Shown here piece by piece: positions 49,589 through 59,001 of a stretch of DNA of 64,000 nucleotides (position 1 is the first letter of the stretch; each line of letters opens with the position of its first letter). Source of the stretch: Jejuia sp040720935 (lineage in GTDB: Bacteria; Bacteroidota; Bacteroidia; Flavobacteriales; Flavobacteriaceae); NCBI RefSeq assembly GCF_040720935.1, contig NZ_JBFDAE010000002.1, positions 365,161 through 429,160 of the forward strand, read 5' to 3'. The notes under the pieces were generated by a model. That model did not search any database. It worked only from the letters and a program-made list of their open reading frames with translations, and was not told where the DNA came from. Made by a program: the position numbers and the translations under genes.

Positions 49589-51481
49589 TTAAATTTTAAT
49601 AATCTTAAACGCATTTTCTTTTATGTGATTTTCACTAATTTTTAATATGTAAATACCTGAATTTAAATGTTCTAAATTTAATTTATTTTGTGAATTTTCT
49701 AAAATTCCTCTTTTAATAAGAACTCCATTAATGTTATAAAGGTAGAAATTATAGGTCCCAATTTTACTTTCTCTGATATCTATATTAAATGCTGTATTTA
49801 CTACTGTAGGATAAACATTAATATGATTTGATAGATCATTTTCATTAATATTTAAAATAGTTGTAGCCTGAACCAATTGTTCAGCACCTCCCAATAGATA
49901 TAAGGCATTATTACCATTATTACCTAACTTTTTGTACTCATAAATGCGTATAGCATAGTTCGTAGTTTCAGATAGATTTGCAAGGCTTACAGAATTACCT
50001 GTGCCATTATAAATAACAAAAGTTCCATCACCTAAATCATCTCCAGAAGTAAAATCATTATTTGCAACATAATCCATTCCGTCAATAGGATAAGCTTCAA
50101 AATCAAATGAATTTGTTGAAGATGAAATATCTTTAGCTACTACAATTCTACTTGTACCATTGCCATTTTGCCATGATAAATCCATACTATTTCCGGTAAT
50201 ATTAGTTGCTTGCAAATTGGTCGCATTCAATGTAGGTGCATCCAATAAATCGTGCGTTGGAAAAGTAGTTGTACCTCCAATACAATTCCATCCCATTGCG
50301 TCAAGTTGCGACCAAAACGCATTCGCATTAGAATCAGTTAAACGCTTATTTAAAACAATAGCCCAAGTAGCTCCTCCAGAAGTTCTTACTAAATAACTTG
50401 CTGTACCGCTTAAAGCACCAGAATGCCACCAATTGTTAGCGCTATTAACTTGCCAACCTTTTGCGTAAAAATTATTAGCTGATGAGGGTGTAGACATTGT
50501 ATTAATAGCTGTGGATGATAATATATCAGGTTTAGTGCTAAAACCATCAGCTGCTAGTAAAAACCTTACTAAGTCACGGGATGTGGAAATCCATCCTCCA
50601 TGACCATCCATTATTTCAACACTAAAACCACCATACTCCCAAGGCACAACAGTACCATCATTATATTGAGATAAGGTAGTAAAACCCTCTCCAATATACT
50701 CACCTTCTCGTTCTCTTTTGTTTGCTAATAAGTTTTTTCCAATATGCATATCATAAATCCCTAATGGATTAAATATTTCTTGTTGCATCCAAGCTTCATA
50801 AGTCATTCCTGAAATTTCTTCAATAACTTCACTCAATACCAAAAACCCCATATTAGAATAGGAGTAAACTGTACCAGGCTCATGATTTAAATTCTGTTTT
50901 AATAAAAATGAAATAAGATGCTCTTCCTTTGCTGGATTAGACTCACCTAAAACTTGTGTAGCTTGTAAAGGGGCTACAATTGGGTCGCACCCACTAAAAA
51001 ACCAAGGATAAGGGGATGTTGGGTTTGGAAAACAATTAATATTTCTATCCCAACCACTTGTATGTTCAAGTAGCATTTGTACAGTAATGTCGTCATATCG
51101 GGCATCTGTAATTGTAATGTTTGAGAAATACCAATGGTTTTCTAAAATACCTCCTGTACCAAATACTTTATCGTTTAAATTCAGAAAACCATCATCTATC
51201 ATTTTCATAATTCCAATAGACGTAATGGGTTTTGAAAGACTGGCAACTCTAAACAGATGATAAGGTCGTGTTACTTCAGTAGATGTCATATTGGCATTGC
51301 CAAAAGCACGTGAATACACCATACGTCCATTAACTGATATAGCAAATGTAGCCCCTGGAATACCAAATGAATTCAGGAAGTTTATCATCTGAGTGTCACA
51401 ATGTGTCATTTCAGGAACATTTATACCTGTTTGTCCAAATAGAAAACAAGGTATAATTAGTAGAAGTAATGTTTTTTTCAT
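49589..51481 (-). CDS. Secreted serine hydrolase (beta-lactamase family) with T9SS sorting domain
   Basis: This 630-residue protein has a signal peptide (LLLIIPCFLFGQ), then a class C beta-lactamase/penicillin-binding fold. The SxxK motif is in FRVASLSKPITS, YxN-type YSYSNMGFLVLSEV, and the late KTG-like box HSGALSGTASY. A middle beta-sandwich (about residues 400-530) leads to a T9SS type A sorting domain (about 555-630: YPTVVNTAFNIDIRES, GVLIKRGILE, LNSGIYILKI). It is therefore exported across the outer membrane. Such proteins act as esterases, D-aminopeptidases or peptidases; the substrate cannot be assigned. Confidence 0.92.
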   Translation of the reverse strand: MKKTLLLLIIPCFLFGQTGINVPEMTHCDTQMINFLNSFGIPGATFAISVNGRMVYSRAFGNANMTSTEVTRPYHLFRVASLSKPITSIGIMKMIDDGFLNLNDKVFGTGGILENHWYFSNITITDARYDDITVQMLLEHTSGWDRNINCFPNPTSPYPWFFSGCDPIVAPLQATQVLGESNPAKEEHLISFLLKQNLNHEPGTVYSYSNMGFLVLSEVIEEISGMTYEAWMQQEIFNPLGIYDMHIGKNLLANKREREGEYIGEGFTTLSQYNDGTVVPWEYGGFSVEIMDGHGGWISTSRDLVRFLLAADGFSTKPDILSSTAINTMSTPSSANNFYAKGWQVNSANNWWHSGALSGTASYLVRTSGGATWAIVLNKRLTDSNANAFWSQLDAMGWNCIGGTTTFPTHDLLDAPTLNATNLQATNITGNSMDLSWQNGNGTSRIVVAKDISSSTNSFDFEAYPIDGMDYVANNDFTSGDDLGDGTFVIYNGTGNSVSLANLSETTNYAIRIYEYKKLGNNGNNALYLLGGAEQLVQATTILNINENDLSNHINVYPTVVNTAFNIDIRESKIGTYNFYLYNINGVLIKRGILENSQNKLNLEHLNSGIYILKISENHIKENAFKIIKI

Positions 51482-51674
51482 TGTTAAAAATTTTAGTTTA
51501 AAACTAAAGATAAATTATGTTTAAACCAATACCCAGTTCAGGGTATGTTGAACGGTAATTGTACACCGCCTTTGGAATATGAAAACATTTTAACATTTTA
51601 TATACTACGTTAAACAAAGTTCCAAATTTTTCTGACAAAGTCAAGTTTCAAACAATTTTAAATTATTATAAGTA

Positions 51675-53789
51675 CTACAAATTAACCTTCCTATACCTCG
51701 GATATTTCAAAGTATAAGAGAATTTATAAGTGTTGGATTGATTTGGAGAAATAGTCATTTTCCATTTTAGAATGCCTTTTTTAGCATCATAATCTGAAGT
51801 TCCAGTTTCTATATCATCCACTTTTATCTCCCTGTTTTGACTTACAGGAATTCTATCCACAATTACAATCGCTATGGCAGTTGGTTTGTTGTTTTTGAGT
51901 TCAATTTCATAGACTTTATCTAAAACTTTATTATTTCCTATAAACGTCGTTTTCTTAAAGTTATTTATGGGTTTTCTTTTAATAACCACATTTGGGTCAA
52001 CGCCTAATGAAACGGTTAAACTATCGGTTGTAGCATATGGATTAATAGTTGTAATTCCAGAATAGCTATCTTCAAAATACACATTCACTTCACCTGGCAG
52101 TAAATTGTACTGTTGCCAGTCGCCAATTTTTGCGGTTAAAAACACGTTTTCATTAATTACAGGTGCCGTAAAATAGGAGAAGGTAGCAGGCACGGTGTAT
52201 TTGTCAATTTCAATGACTGTGATATTGCCATCAGATTCTACCGTAGATAGTTTCTGAATTTCAAAATTCGTGTTTGTAATGCCCTCTGTAATAATATCGC
52301 CTGAAGATGTGTAGCTTCCTTTTTTTGTAGTAACAATAATTACTCCGTTAGCACCTCTGTTTCCATAAATACTCGTTGCTGAAGCATCTTTAAGAACTTC
52401 AATGTTGGCAATCATATTTTCATCTATATCTTTGAATTTATTGGAACTCATAATTACTCCATCCACAACATATAAAGGTTTTGCATTAGAATTGAAAGAA
52501 GAAACTCCTCTAATATTAACACCAGCGGCACGTCCTTGAAGTGCATTGCCAAAACTTTCGGATTTCACAGAAGCAACAGCACCTGTTATATCTCTTCTTT
52601 TTGATGTTCCATAGCCACTTACCACAACTTCATCCAAAGCACTAACATCTTCATCTAAACTTAAATTGATAACACTCGAATGTATGGGGATAATTTCACT
52701 TCTATATCCCAAATAAGATATTTCTAATTCTTTTCCGCCATTGGCTTTTAAACTAAAGTTGCCATCAAAATCTGTTACAGCACCATTAGTAGTTCCTTTA
52801 ACAATCACATTTGCTCCAGGAAGTGGAACACCTGACGCGTCCGTAATAATACCGCTAATTTGTTTTATAAAGGGGTTGTATTTAAAGTTGTAACTTTTGG
52901 TTGAGTTTTCACTTTTATAATTGCTATTGCGACTAATAAAGTTCAAGTATTTCGGGTTGACATCTGGTTTTATGTTATTGATGTTTGGGTCATTTGTAGA
53001 GAGTGTCAGTTTTACGCTATCCCAACTAATCCCAGTATTTTGATAGACATGGGCTTTATAATGTAAATCGAGAGGTTTACTGATGTCTTTTGCTTTTAAA
53101 TCGTAGATAGGAAACCAACCTGCATTGTTTACATTGTATTTTATAATGAGATTCAATTGTTTACTTGTGTTCGTATTTAGTTTTATTTTTATTTCTCCTG
53201 TTTGAATTTTGTCATCCACATTTAATTCTGCCAATTGCTGTTTAATGTCTCCAATTTGCTCATTGTATTCCTTTTTCTTTTTTAAAGATTTATGAATCAA
53301 TTTATTGACTTCCGTAATGCGTTCACGATAATAAGCTGCAAATTGCTTCAATTTTTCAAGACTTACCACTTGATTTTCATTCCCCAATTTTCTGTTTTCT
53401 TTTATGATGTTTAGTTCTTCTTCATAGCCAGACATCATATCTTCTTCAAGAAGAATAGCATCATTAAGTCTTTCAATATCGTTTTGAAGCTTTTCAATAT
53501 GTTCAGATTTATCCAATTTTGATAAATGGTTTATGGCATAATTGATGGACAAAATAGAAGCATTATCCAATCCCGAAATTTGAATGCTGTTTTCTTGAAT
53601 GTAGGGGGATAGTTTTGTAAATGAAAACTCTGTAGTTCCAATAGGTAAAGTGATGGTTGCAAAACGTGTAACCTGCGCACCATCAATAAATACCGTTACG
53701 GACTTTACTAAAGATGTTGTCGGGTTGGTATTGTTAGCAAAAGCTATTGATGAGGCACATAATAGGAATAAAATACAAAGCTGTTTCAT
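51675..53789 (-). CDS. MuiA/DUF4139-type protein with inserted CarboxypepD_reg and SusC-like plug domains
   Basis: This 704-residue protein has a signal peptide (to AFAN). The DUF4140/coiled-coil lead of mucoidy-inhibitor MuiA proteins follows (about residues 25-190, SVTVFIDGAQVTRFATITLP), then the first part of DUF4139 (NNAGWFPIYDLKAKD). Residues 311-390 are a carboxypeptidase-regulatory domain (GVPLPGANVIVKGTTNGAV). Residues 395-492 are a TonB-receptor plug of the SusC type (GRAAGVNIRGVSSF, VVDGVIMSS, IEVLKDASATSIYGNRGANG), with no barrel. DUF4139 then resumes to the C-terminus (FSYFTAPVINENVFLTAKIGD). The interruption of one domain by two receptor domains is clearly continuous in frame. 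Function is unknown. Confidence 0.88.
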   Translation of the reverse strand: MKQLCILFLLCASSIAFANNTNPTTSLVKSVTVFIDGAQVTRFATITLPIGTTEFSFTKLSPYIQENSIQISGLDNASILSINYAINHLSKLDKSEHIEKLQNDIERLNDAILLEEDMMSGYEEELNIIKENRKLGNENQVVSLEKLKQFAAYYRERITEVNKLIHKSLKKKKEYNEQIGDIKQQLAELNVDDKIQTGEIKIKLNTNTSKQLNLIIKYNVNNAGWFPIYDLKAKDISKPLDLHYKAHVYQNTGISWDSVKLTLSTNDPNINNIKPDVNPKYLNFISRNSNYKSENSTKSYNFKYNPFIKQISGIITDASGVPLPGANVIVKGTTNGAVTDFDGNFSLKANGGKELEISYLGYRSEIIPIHSSVINLSLDEDVSALDEVVVSGYGTSKRRDITGAVASVKSESFGNALQGRAAGVNIRGVSSFNSNAKPLYVVDGVIMSSNKFKDIDENMIANIEVLKDASATSIYGNRGANGVIIVTTKKGSYTSSGDIITEGITNTNFEIQKLSTVESDGNITVIEIDKYTVPATFSYFTAPVINENVFLTAKIGDWQQYNLLPGEVNVYFEDSYSGITTINPYATTDSLTVSLGVDPNVVIKRKPINNFKKTTFIGNNKVLDKVYEIELKNNKPTAIAIVIVDRIPVSQNREIKVDDIETGTSDYDAKKGILKWKMTISPNQSNTYKFSYTLKYPRYRKVNL

Positions 53790-53960
53790 GATTGGTTATT
53801 TTAAGTTTGGAATAAAACTATAACCAATCAAAACATTATAAAAGATGTAATGAGTAATCTGTAGGTATAAGTGAGTTAACTACTAATTTGAATGAGTTAC
53901 TCTTTGTAAATTACTATTAATTTAGGTTAGGAACGATAGAGGTATTTAAATAAAAAATGA

Positions 53961-54707
53961 TTAATCAACTAAATCATCATTCATAAAAACCAAGTTTTCT
54001 CCTTTAAATTCCACAGAAAAATTATAATTGCCGATACATTTAAAAAGGCTTTTTGAACATCCCTTTTTCATATCATCGTGTAATTCGATAATGATGCATT
54101 TGGTAACAGGCATCCAGTCTTCATAATTACTTTCAAATAGTTCTTTCTCTGCACCTTCAATATCAATTTTAAGAATGTCAATGTGTTTTAAATCATGTAA
54201 TTCCATTAGTTTTTTTACTGATATGGTTTCTACTGAGGATGTAGTGCTTTGGTTCTTTTCTATAACCTTGGTCATAAATGCCCAATTACCAGCGCCTGTA
54301 TCTTCAATCTCAATAAATTGACCATCTAAATTAGAAATTGCTTTTTGTAATGGAATGATGTTTTTATAGTTTCCTGTGTTTTTTTTAAGCACTTCAAAAT
54401 TTGATCTTTCCGGTTCTATTGAAATAATTTTCGCGTTAGGATGTTTGTTAGCCAAATAAATAGCTCCTAATCCAATGTTGGCTCCTAAATCGATGATTAC
54501 TTTTGGATCAAACTTTAATGGGATTTTATATTCTAGTTTGGTGAATATTTGAAAGAAAGTTGGAATATCAGTCGTAGATTTTCGAAGATATATTGGGTGA
54601 GAAATCCCAGGAACTGATATGTTTTTTGTGAGACCTAATTTTAGTTTAGAAAAGATTACGAGACCATTTAGCCCATAGTACTTTACGCAATGACGGAATT
54701 TTTTCAT
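53961..54707 (-). CDS. FkbM family methyltransferase
   Basis: This 248-residue protein has a Rossmann SAM-binding core: VIIDLGANIGLGAIYLANKHP (motif I), IISIEPERSNFEVLKKN (acidic loop after beta 2) and LKHIDILKIDIEGAEKELFES, the FkbM hallmark DIEGAE. The N-terminal 75 residues form a helical lead with YLRKSTTDIPTFFQIF typical of sugar-modifying FkbM proteins. Members O-methylate polysaccharides, glycolipids or secondary metabolites. It is a single gene, with no glycosyltransferases next to it, so the substrate is open. Confidence 0.9.
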   Translation of the reverse strand: MKKFRHCVKYYGLNGLVIFSKLKLGLTKNISVPGISHPIYLRKSTTDIPTFFQIFTKLEYKIPLKFDPKVIIDLGANIGLGAIYLANKHPNAKIISIEPERSNFEVLKKNTGNYKNIIPLQKAISNLDGQFIEIEDTGAGNWAFMTKVIEKNQSTTSSVETISVKKLMELHDLKHIDILKIDIEGAEKELFESNYEDWMPVTKCIIIELHDDMKKGCSKSLFKCIGNYNFSVEFKGENLVFMNDDLVD

Positions 54708-54872
54708 AAATTTTAGTAATACTCTTTAATGTTATAAATTAATATCGTTATACTTTATTAAACTCTTAATAAGCATTAAAATCTGTGCTAAGATACTATT
54801 CTTACAATTTAAAATACCAAAAGTATAGAAATTAAAAAAACAATAATCGACTAAAGGATTTAAATAAAACAA

Positions 54873-54904
54873 AAAAACCACTTTGCGAAAGCAGAGTGGT
54901 TTTA
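54873..54904. terminator. Terminator downstream of the thioredoxin/peroxiredoxin operon
   Basis: AACCACTTTGC and GCAGAGTGGTT pair (one mismatch) around GAAA, with A and T runs on the two sides. It serves the minus-strand operon ending at 54931. Confidence 0.85.
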
Positions 54905-54930
54905 AACTTAACTAATTTTCCTTTTTTCAA

Positions 54931-55188
54931 TTATGTGTCAATTGAACCTAAAACACGGCTCATAAAACTATTTAAAGCTTCTTTTTTCGGTGTTCCCGAT
55001 TTGGTCATTTTATGCACTTCAATAGCACCATACATGTTTGAGATCAATTCGCCTATAACATCCAGTTCTTCATCTTTTAGAGACGAAACTTCGGTTAAGG
55101 CTTCCAAGGTTTCAATGGTTTCAACCACAAAATCTTCGTCGTTTTCTTCAATAAATTGTGTAAGATGTTTAATTACTGGTAACTTCAT
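54931..55188 (-). CDS. Small acidic DUF6952-type protein of the peroxiredoxin operon
   Basis: This 85-residue acidic, all-helical protein (MKLPVIKHLTQFIEENDEDF then VVETIETLEALTEVSS) recurs in Flavobacteriaceae beside a thioredoxin and a peroxiredoxin. I connect it with DUF6952 from that context and pattern. No cysteine is present, so it is not itself a redox carrier. It is the last gene of the operon (peroxiredoxin, thioredoxin, this gene), 39 bp after the thioredoxin stop. Function unknown; it might be a regulator or chaperone of the pair. Confidence 0.72.
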   Translation of the reverse strand: MKLPVIKHLTQFIEENDEDFVVETIETLEALTEVSSLKDEELDVIGELISNMYGAIEVHKMTKSGTPKKEALNSFMSRVLGSIDT

Positions 55189-55227
55189 TAGGTATTTTAT
55201 TTTGTCATTTCCACAAAAGCGAAAACT

Positions 55228-55536
55228 CTAAACAACTTCTTCAACAAGCGCTTTTAGAACCTCAAATTTGTTAGTTTGTACTTGATTTACAAACACTCCA
55301 TTTTTAAAGGTTGCAAAGGTTGGCAAATTATCAACCGTGGCTAGTTTTCTAGATTCTGGAAATTTTTCAGCATCGGCAATTACAAAAGTGATGTTTTCTA
55401 ACTCTGAAGCTAACTTTTTAACCTTTGGTTTCATAATACGACAATTGCCGCACCATGTTGCTGAATATTGGACTACGACAGTTTCGTTTTCAGCAACAAG
55501 AGTCTGTAAATTATCTTCGCTTAATTCTTTAATCAT
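55228..55536 (-). CDS. Thioredoxin family protein
   Basis: This 102-residue protein has the thioredoxin fold with the active site SATWCGNCRIMKPK, a CGNC variant of CGPC, and the cis-proline in VDNLPTFATFKNG. Loss of proline in the CxxC usually shifts redox potential upward. It lies between the peroxiredoxin and the small acidic gene on the minus strand, so it is the probable reductant of that peroxiredoxin in the cytoplasm. No signal peptide is present. Confidence 0.92.
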   Translation of the reverse strand: MIKELSEDNLQTLVAENETVVVQYSATWCGNCRIMKPKVKKLASELENITFVIADAEKFPESRKLATVDNLPTFATFKNGVFVNQVQTNKFEVLKALVEEVV

Positions 55537-55628
55537 AATTTTTTAAATTTTCAAAAACAAAATTCCAAATTCCAAAATATTACAACGTTGCTTTTTGGAA
55601 TTTGGATTTTCTCATTTGGAATTTCAAA

Positions 55629-56273
55629 TTAGTTAGCATGAACTGCCAAATACTCAGCCGTAGCCTTTGCATTTGCGCTCATTGCCTGTTTTCCTTCTTC
55701 CCAGTTTGCAGGACAAACTTCACCTTTTTCTTGTACGTGAGTTAATGCATCTACCAAACGAAGGTACTCACCAATATTTCTACCTAAAGGCATGTTGTTA
55801 ATGCTTTCGTGCTGTACAATACCATCTTCATCTATGATATATGTTGCTCTGTAGGTCACGTTGTCTCCTTCGACCTGAATAGAATCTGTTGCTTCATTAT
55901 AGGTTTCATTAGTGATATCCAAAATACCTAAAACGCTAGATAGGTTTCTGTTGCTATCTGCCAAAAGGGGATAAGTTACACCTTCAATGCCTCCATTATC
56001 TTTTGAAGCACTTAACCATGCAAAATGCACTTCTGGTGTATCACAAGATGCACCTATAACAATTGTATTTCTTTTTTCGAATTCACCTAAAGCAGCTTGA
56101 AACGCATGCAATTCTGTTGGACATACAAAAGTAAAATCCTTTGGATACCAAAACAATACTACTTTTTTCTTGTTGTTAACCGCTTCTTCAAGAACGTTCA
56201 CCTTAAAGGTATCGCCCATATCGTTCATTGCGTCAACGTTTAAATCTGGAAATTTTTTTCCTACTAATGCCAT
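55629..56273 (-). CDS. 2-Cys peroxiredoxin (AhpC/Prx1 type)
   Basis: This 214-residue enzyme reduces hydrogen peroxide and organic hydroperoxides. The peroxidatic cysteine lies in WYPKDFTFVCPTELHAFQ and the resolving cysteine in GEVCPANWEEGK, which marks the typical 2-Cys, AhpC-like class. An FFxxDFTF-type variant (FWYPKDFTF) and VNVLEEAVNNKKKVVLF are also seen. It is the first gene of a three-gene operon with thioredoxin. A -7 box CAAAAATA (56315-56322, read on the minus strand as TATTTTTG) sits 42 bp before the start. Confidence 0.95.
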   Translation of the reverse strand: MALVGKKFPDLNVDAMNDMGDTFKVNVLEEAVNNKKKVVLFWYPKDFTFVCPTELHAFQAALGEFEKRNTIVIGASCDTPEVHFAWLSASKDNGGIEGVTYPLLADSNRNLSSVLGILDITNETYNEATDSIQVEGDNVTYRATYIIDEDGIVQHESINNMPLGRNIGEYLRLVDALTHVQEKGEVCPANWEEGKQAMSANAKATAEYLAVHAN

Positions 56274-56314
56274 TTTTATTTAAATTTTATAATTAATTAT
56301 TCGTTTTCAGTATG

Positions 56315-56322
56315 CAAAAATA
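56315..56322 (-). promoter_or_regulatory. Bacteroidota -7 box of the peroxiredoxin operon
   Basis: On the minus strand this reads TATTTTTG, a match to TAnnTTTG, 42 bp before the ATG at 56273. Confidence 0.4.
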
Positions 56323-56417
56323 ACCTACAACCAAAGAAAATGAAACGGCATAAAATTTTAAATACTTATTGATTAATAGTATTTATTTATGCGTGCTGAA
56401 AATGAGAGGGTTACTTG

Positions 56418-57887
56418 TTATTTTGAAGATTTTAATTGTTTGATTTTAATTGAAAAAGCTGCGAACAGTAATGTTGTAAACGGACTCAACCAGTTGAAAA
56501 TAGCATATATAAAGTACTCGCCAACGCCAACCCCTAAAACTCCTGCTTGATAAGCTCCACAGGTATTCCAGGGAATTAAAACCGATGTAACGGTTCCAGA
56601 ATCTTCCAAGGTCCTGCTTAAATTCTCTGGAGCTAAGCCTTTATCTTCAAAGGCCTGTTTAAACATTTTCCCAGGAATAACGATGGCTAAATATTGGTCG
56701 GACGCAATGGTATTTAATCCCAAACAACTGATAACTGTACTTGCAAATAATCCGAAAACAGATGAAGCAACAGAAAGTAAGGCTCGCGTAATTCTAGCCA
56801 ATGCACCAATGCCGTCCATTATACCTCCAAAAACCATAGCGCATAGAATTAAATAGATGGTCCATAGCATACCTTTCATACCGCCGGCTGAAAAGAGGTC
56901 GTTAAGCTTCTCATTTTCAGTTGTAATTCGTGTATCAGAAAATATTGAGGAAATTACAGATGATAACTTTGATTCTCCTAAACTATTCAGAATTTCTGGT
57001 TGAAATATGAATGCGAAAAGCGCAGCGAGCAGCACTCCAGCACCTAATGCAATTAGAGGTTTCGTCTTAAAAAGAATGAGAACAATAACCGCCAATGGCA
57101 CTAAAAATAGCCAAGGAGATATATTAAATGTTGTGTTTATAGTTTTTAAAAGATTGCTAACATCGGCACTTCCAGAGGTTTCAATAGTTGCACTCAAAAT
57201 ACCAAAAACAATCAGTGTTATTATAATTGTAGGTACTGTTGTAATCGTCATATATCGAATATGAGTAAACAAATCTGTTCCTGCCATAGCTGGTGCAAGA
57301 TTTGTGGTATCACTAAGAGGCGACATTTTATCTCCAAAATAAGCACCAGAAATTACAGCACCGGCAATCATGCCAGGGTTAATGCCCAAAGCTGTTCCAA
57401 TACCAACTAGTGCAATGCCGACCGTAGCAGAGGTTGTCCAGGAACTACCTGTAGCAATAGAGATTACAGCAGAAATTATTACTGACGCCGGTAGAAATAT
57501 TTCGGGACTTAATACTTGTAAACCATAATAAACCATAGCTGGAATAACACCGCTAATGAGCCATGTTCCTGCTAATGCCCCTACTAAAAACAGAATCATT
57601 ATTGGTACAAAAACACTTTTTAGGTTTTCCCATATTTCCGATAACATTCTATGTAGTGTTACTTTGTTAAAAAAGCCAACAATAGCAGCTATCGCGCCAC
57701 CAATAAGCAAGATAAATTGATTGGAATATTCTCCAAATAGCTCACCAGCAGCAAAAAAAATATTGTATGCCAAAAGACTCATTAATAGCACAACAGGAAT
57801 AAGGGCTTCATAAAAATTAAGCTCTTTATTTTCAATAATGTTTTGGTCGTTAGCTTTGAATTCGGAAATATTATCGTCTTCTTTCAT
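56418..57887 (-). CDS. NhaC family Na+/H+ antiporter
   Basis: This 489-residue protein has about eleven to twelve helices and the NhaC pattern: SATVGIALVGIGTALGINP and GAVISGAYFGDKMSPLSDTT (the conserved GDKxSPLSDT motif), SCLGLNTIASDQYLAIVIPG and SGTVTSVLIPWNTCGAYQAG. NhaC exports sodium in exchange for protons (or malate/lactate in related MleN), supporting salt tolerance. A polar 20-residue N-terminus precedes the first helix. It stands alone and is divergent from a YdjM-like gene. Confidence 0.93.
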   Translation of the reverse strand: MKEDDNISEFKANDQNIIENKELNFYEALIPVVLLMSLLAYNIFFAAGELFGEYSNQFILLIGGAIAAIVGFFNKVTLHRMLSEIWENLKSVFVPIMILFLVGALAGTWLISGVIPAMVYYGLQVLSPEIFLPASVIISAVISIATGSSWTTSATVGIALVGIGTALGINPGMIAGAVISGAYFGDKMSPLSDTTNLAPAMAGTDLFTHIRYMTITTVPTIIITLIVFGILSATIETSGSADVSNLLKTINTTFNISPWLFLVPLAVIVLILFKTKPLIALGAGVLLAALFAFIFQPEILNSLGESKLSSVISSIFSDTRITTENEKLNDLFSAGGMKGMLWTIYLILCAMVFGGIMDGIGALARITRALLSVASSVFGLFASTVISCLGLNTIASDQYLAIVIPGKMFKQAFEDKGLAPENLSRTLEDSGTVTSVLIPWNTCGAYQAGVLGVGVGEYFIYAIFNWLSPFTTLLFAAFSIKIKQLKSSK

Positions 57888-57978
57888 CTATTTTTTTTGG
57901 ATACGTAATGTTACGATTTTAACAATAGGTACGCAAATGGAAATACTTCTGTACTTTTGCCATTCATTTTTATATGGA

Positions 57979-59001
57979 ATGGATTCATTAACTCAAATTA
58001 TTTTAGGTGCTGCATGTGGAGAAGCGGTACTGGGAAAAAAAATAGGAAATAAAGCCTTGTTGTTTGGAGCTCTCGGCGGGACCATTCCAGATTTAGATGT
58101 ATTGGTAGGGGGGTGGCTTTACGGCAATGAAATTGATGCAATGTTATTCCACAGAGGGTTTATGCATTCTATTTTGTTTTCTGTTTTGGCAGCTTTTATT
58201 TTGGGTTGGGTAGTCTATAAACTCTACAATTCTGGAAGACGTTTAAACAGCACAACACTCAAGGATTGGACCTCACTATTCTTCTGGTCACTTTTTACGC
58301 ATCCAATCCTAGATTGTTTTACACCTTACGGCACACAGTTATTTGCGCCTTTTAGCGATTATCGGGTTGCGCTAAATAATATAGCCGTAGCAGATCCTGC
58401 ATATACATTGCCTTTTTTGGTTTGTGTCATCGTTTTAATGTTTTTTAGAAGAACTTCAGAAAAAAGAAGACTTTGGCTAAAGTTGGGTATTGGTATTAGT
58501 TCAGCTTACATGTTATTTACGTTGGGAAATAAATTATATATTGATTCAGTTTTTAGAAAATCTTTGAAAGATAATGACATTAGTGCCATAAGATTTAGCA
58601 CGCAACCGGCCATTTTAAATAACATTTTGTGGTATGCGATAGCGGAAACAGAGACATCGTATTTTGTAGCAGATTATTCTTTGTTTGACAAAAAAAACAG
58701 ATTTCAGAATTTCAGGGAAGTGCCAAAGCAACGGGATTTAAAACCGTCTGATTATAATGACATCAAAGGTTTGGCATGGTTTAGTAATCAGTATTATAGC
58801 ATTTATAAATTAGATGAAAATAAATACGAATACAACGATTTGCGCTATCCGCTTTTAGATGAAGCTAATCCAAATACTTCAGTATTTAGTTTGCTCCTGT
58901 ATAAAGATGGTAAGCGACTAAATATGAAACCTTTTGAACCCAAGTTTGAAAGTCTAGGAGCGTTGTTTAAATCGTTATGGGAACGTATTAAAGGGGTTTG
59001 A
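57979..59001 (+). CDS. YdjM/DUF457-type inner-membrane metal-dependent hydrolase
   Basis: The start at 57979 (340 residues) gives the family N-terminus MDSLTQIILGAACGEAV; the open frame from 57838 overlaps the nhaC-type gene on the other strand and adds unlike residues. The HRGFMHSILFSVLAAFIL and FFWSLFTHPILDCFTPYG motifs hold the conserved histidines and aspartates of the YdjM/YbcI membrane hydrolase family (LexA-regulated YdjM in E. coli). Four helices are visible, followed by a 160-residue soluble part with no recognised domain. Enzyme activity is predicted only from the His/Asp motifs. Confidence 0.88.
   Translation: MDSLTQIILGAACGEAVLGKKIGNKALLFGALGGTIPDLDVLVGGWLYGNEIDAMLFHRGFMHSILFSVLAAFILGWVVYKLYNSGRRLNSTTLKDWTSLFFWSLFTHPILDCFTPYGTQLFAPFSDYRVALNNIAVADPAYTLPFLVCVIVLMFFRRTSEKRRLWLKLGIGISSAYMLFTLGNKLYIDSVFRKSLKDNDISAIRFSTQPAILNNILWYAIAETETSYFVADYSLFDKKNRFQNFREVPKQRDLKPSDYNDIKGLAWFSNQYYSIYKLDENKYEYNDLRYPLLDEANPNTSVFSLLLYKDGKRLNMKPFEPKFESLGALFKSLWERIKGV

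Noticed and set aside
57838..57978. Upstream extension of the YdjM-like gene
   Set aside because: It overlaps the NhaC gene on the other strand, and the family N-terminus begins at MDSLTQ (57979).
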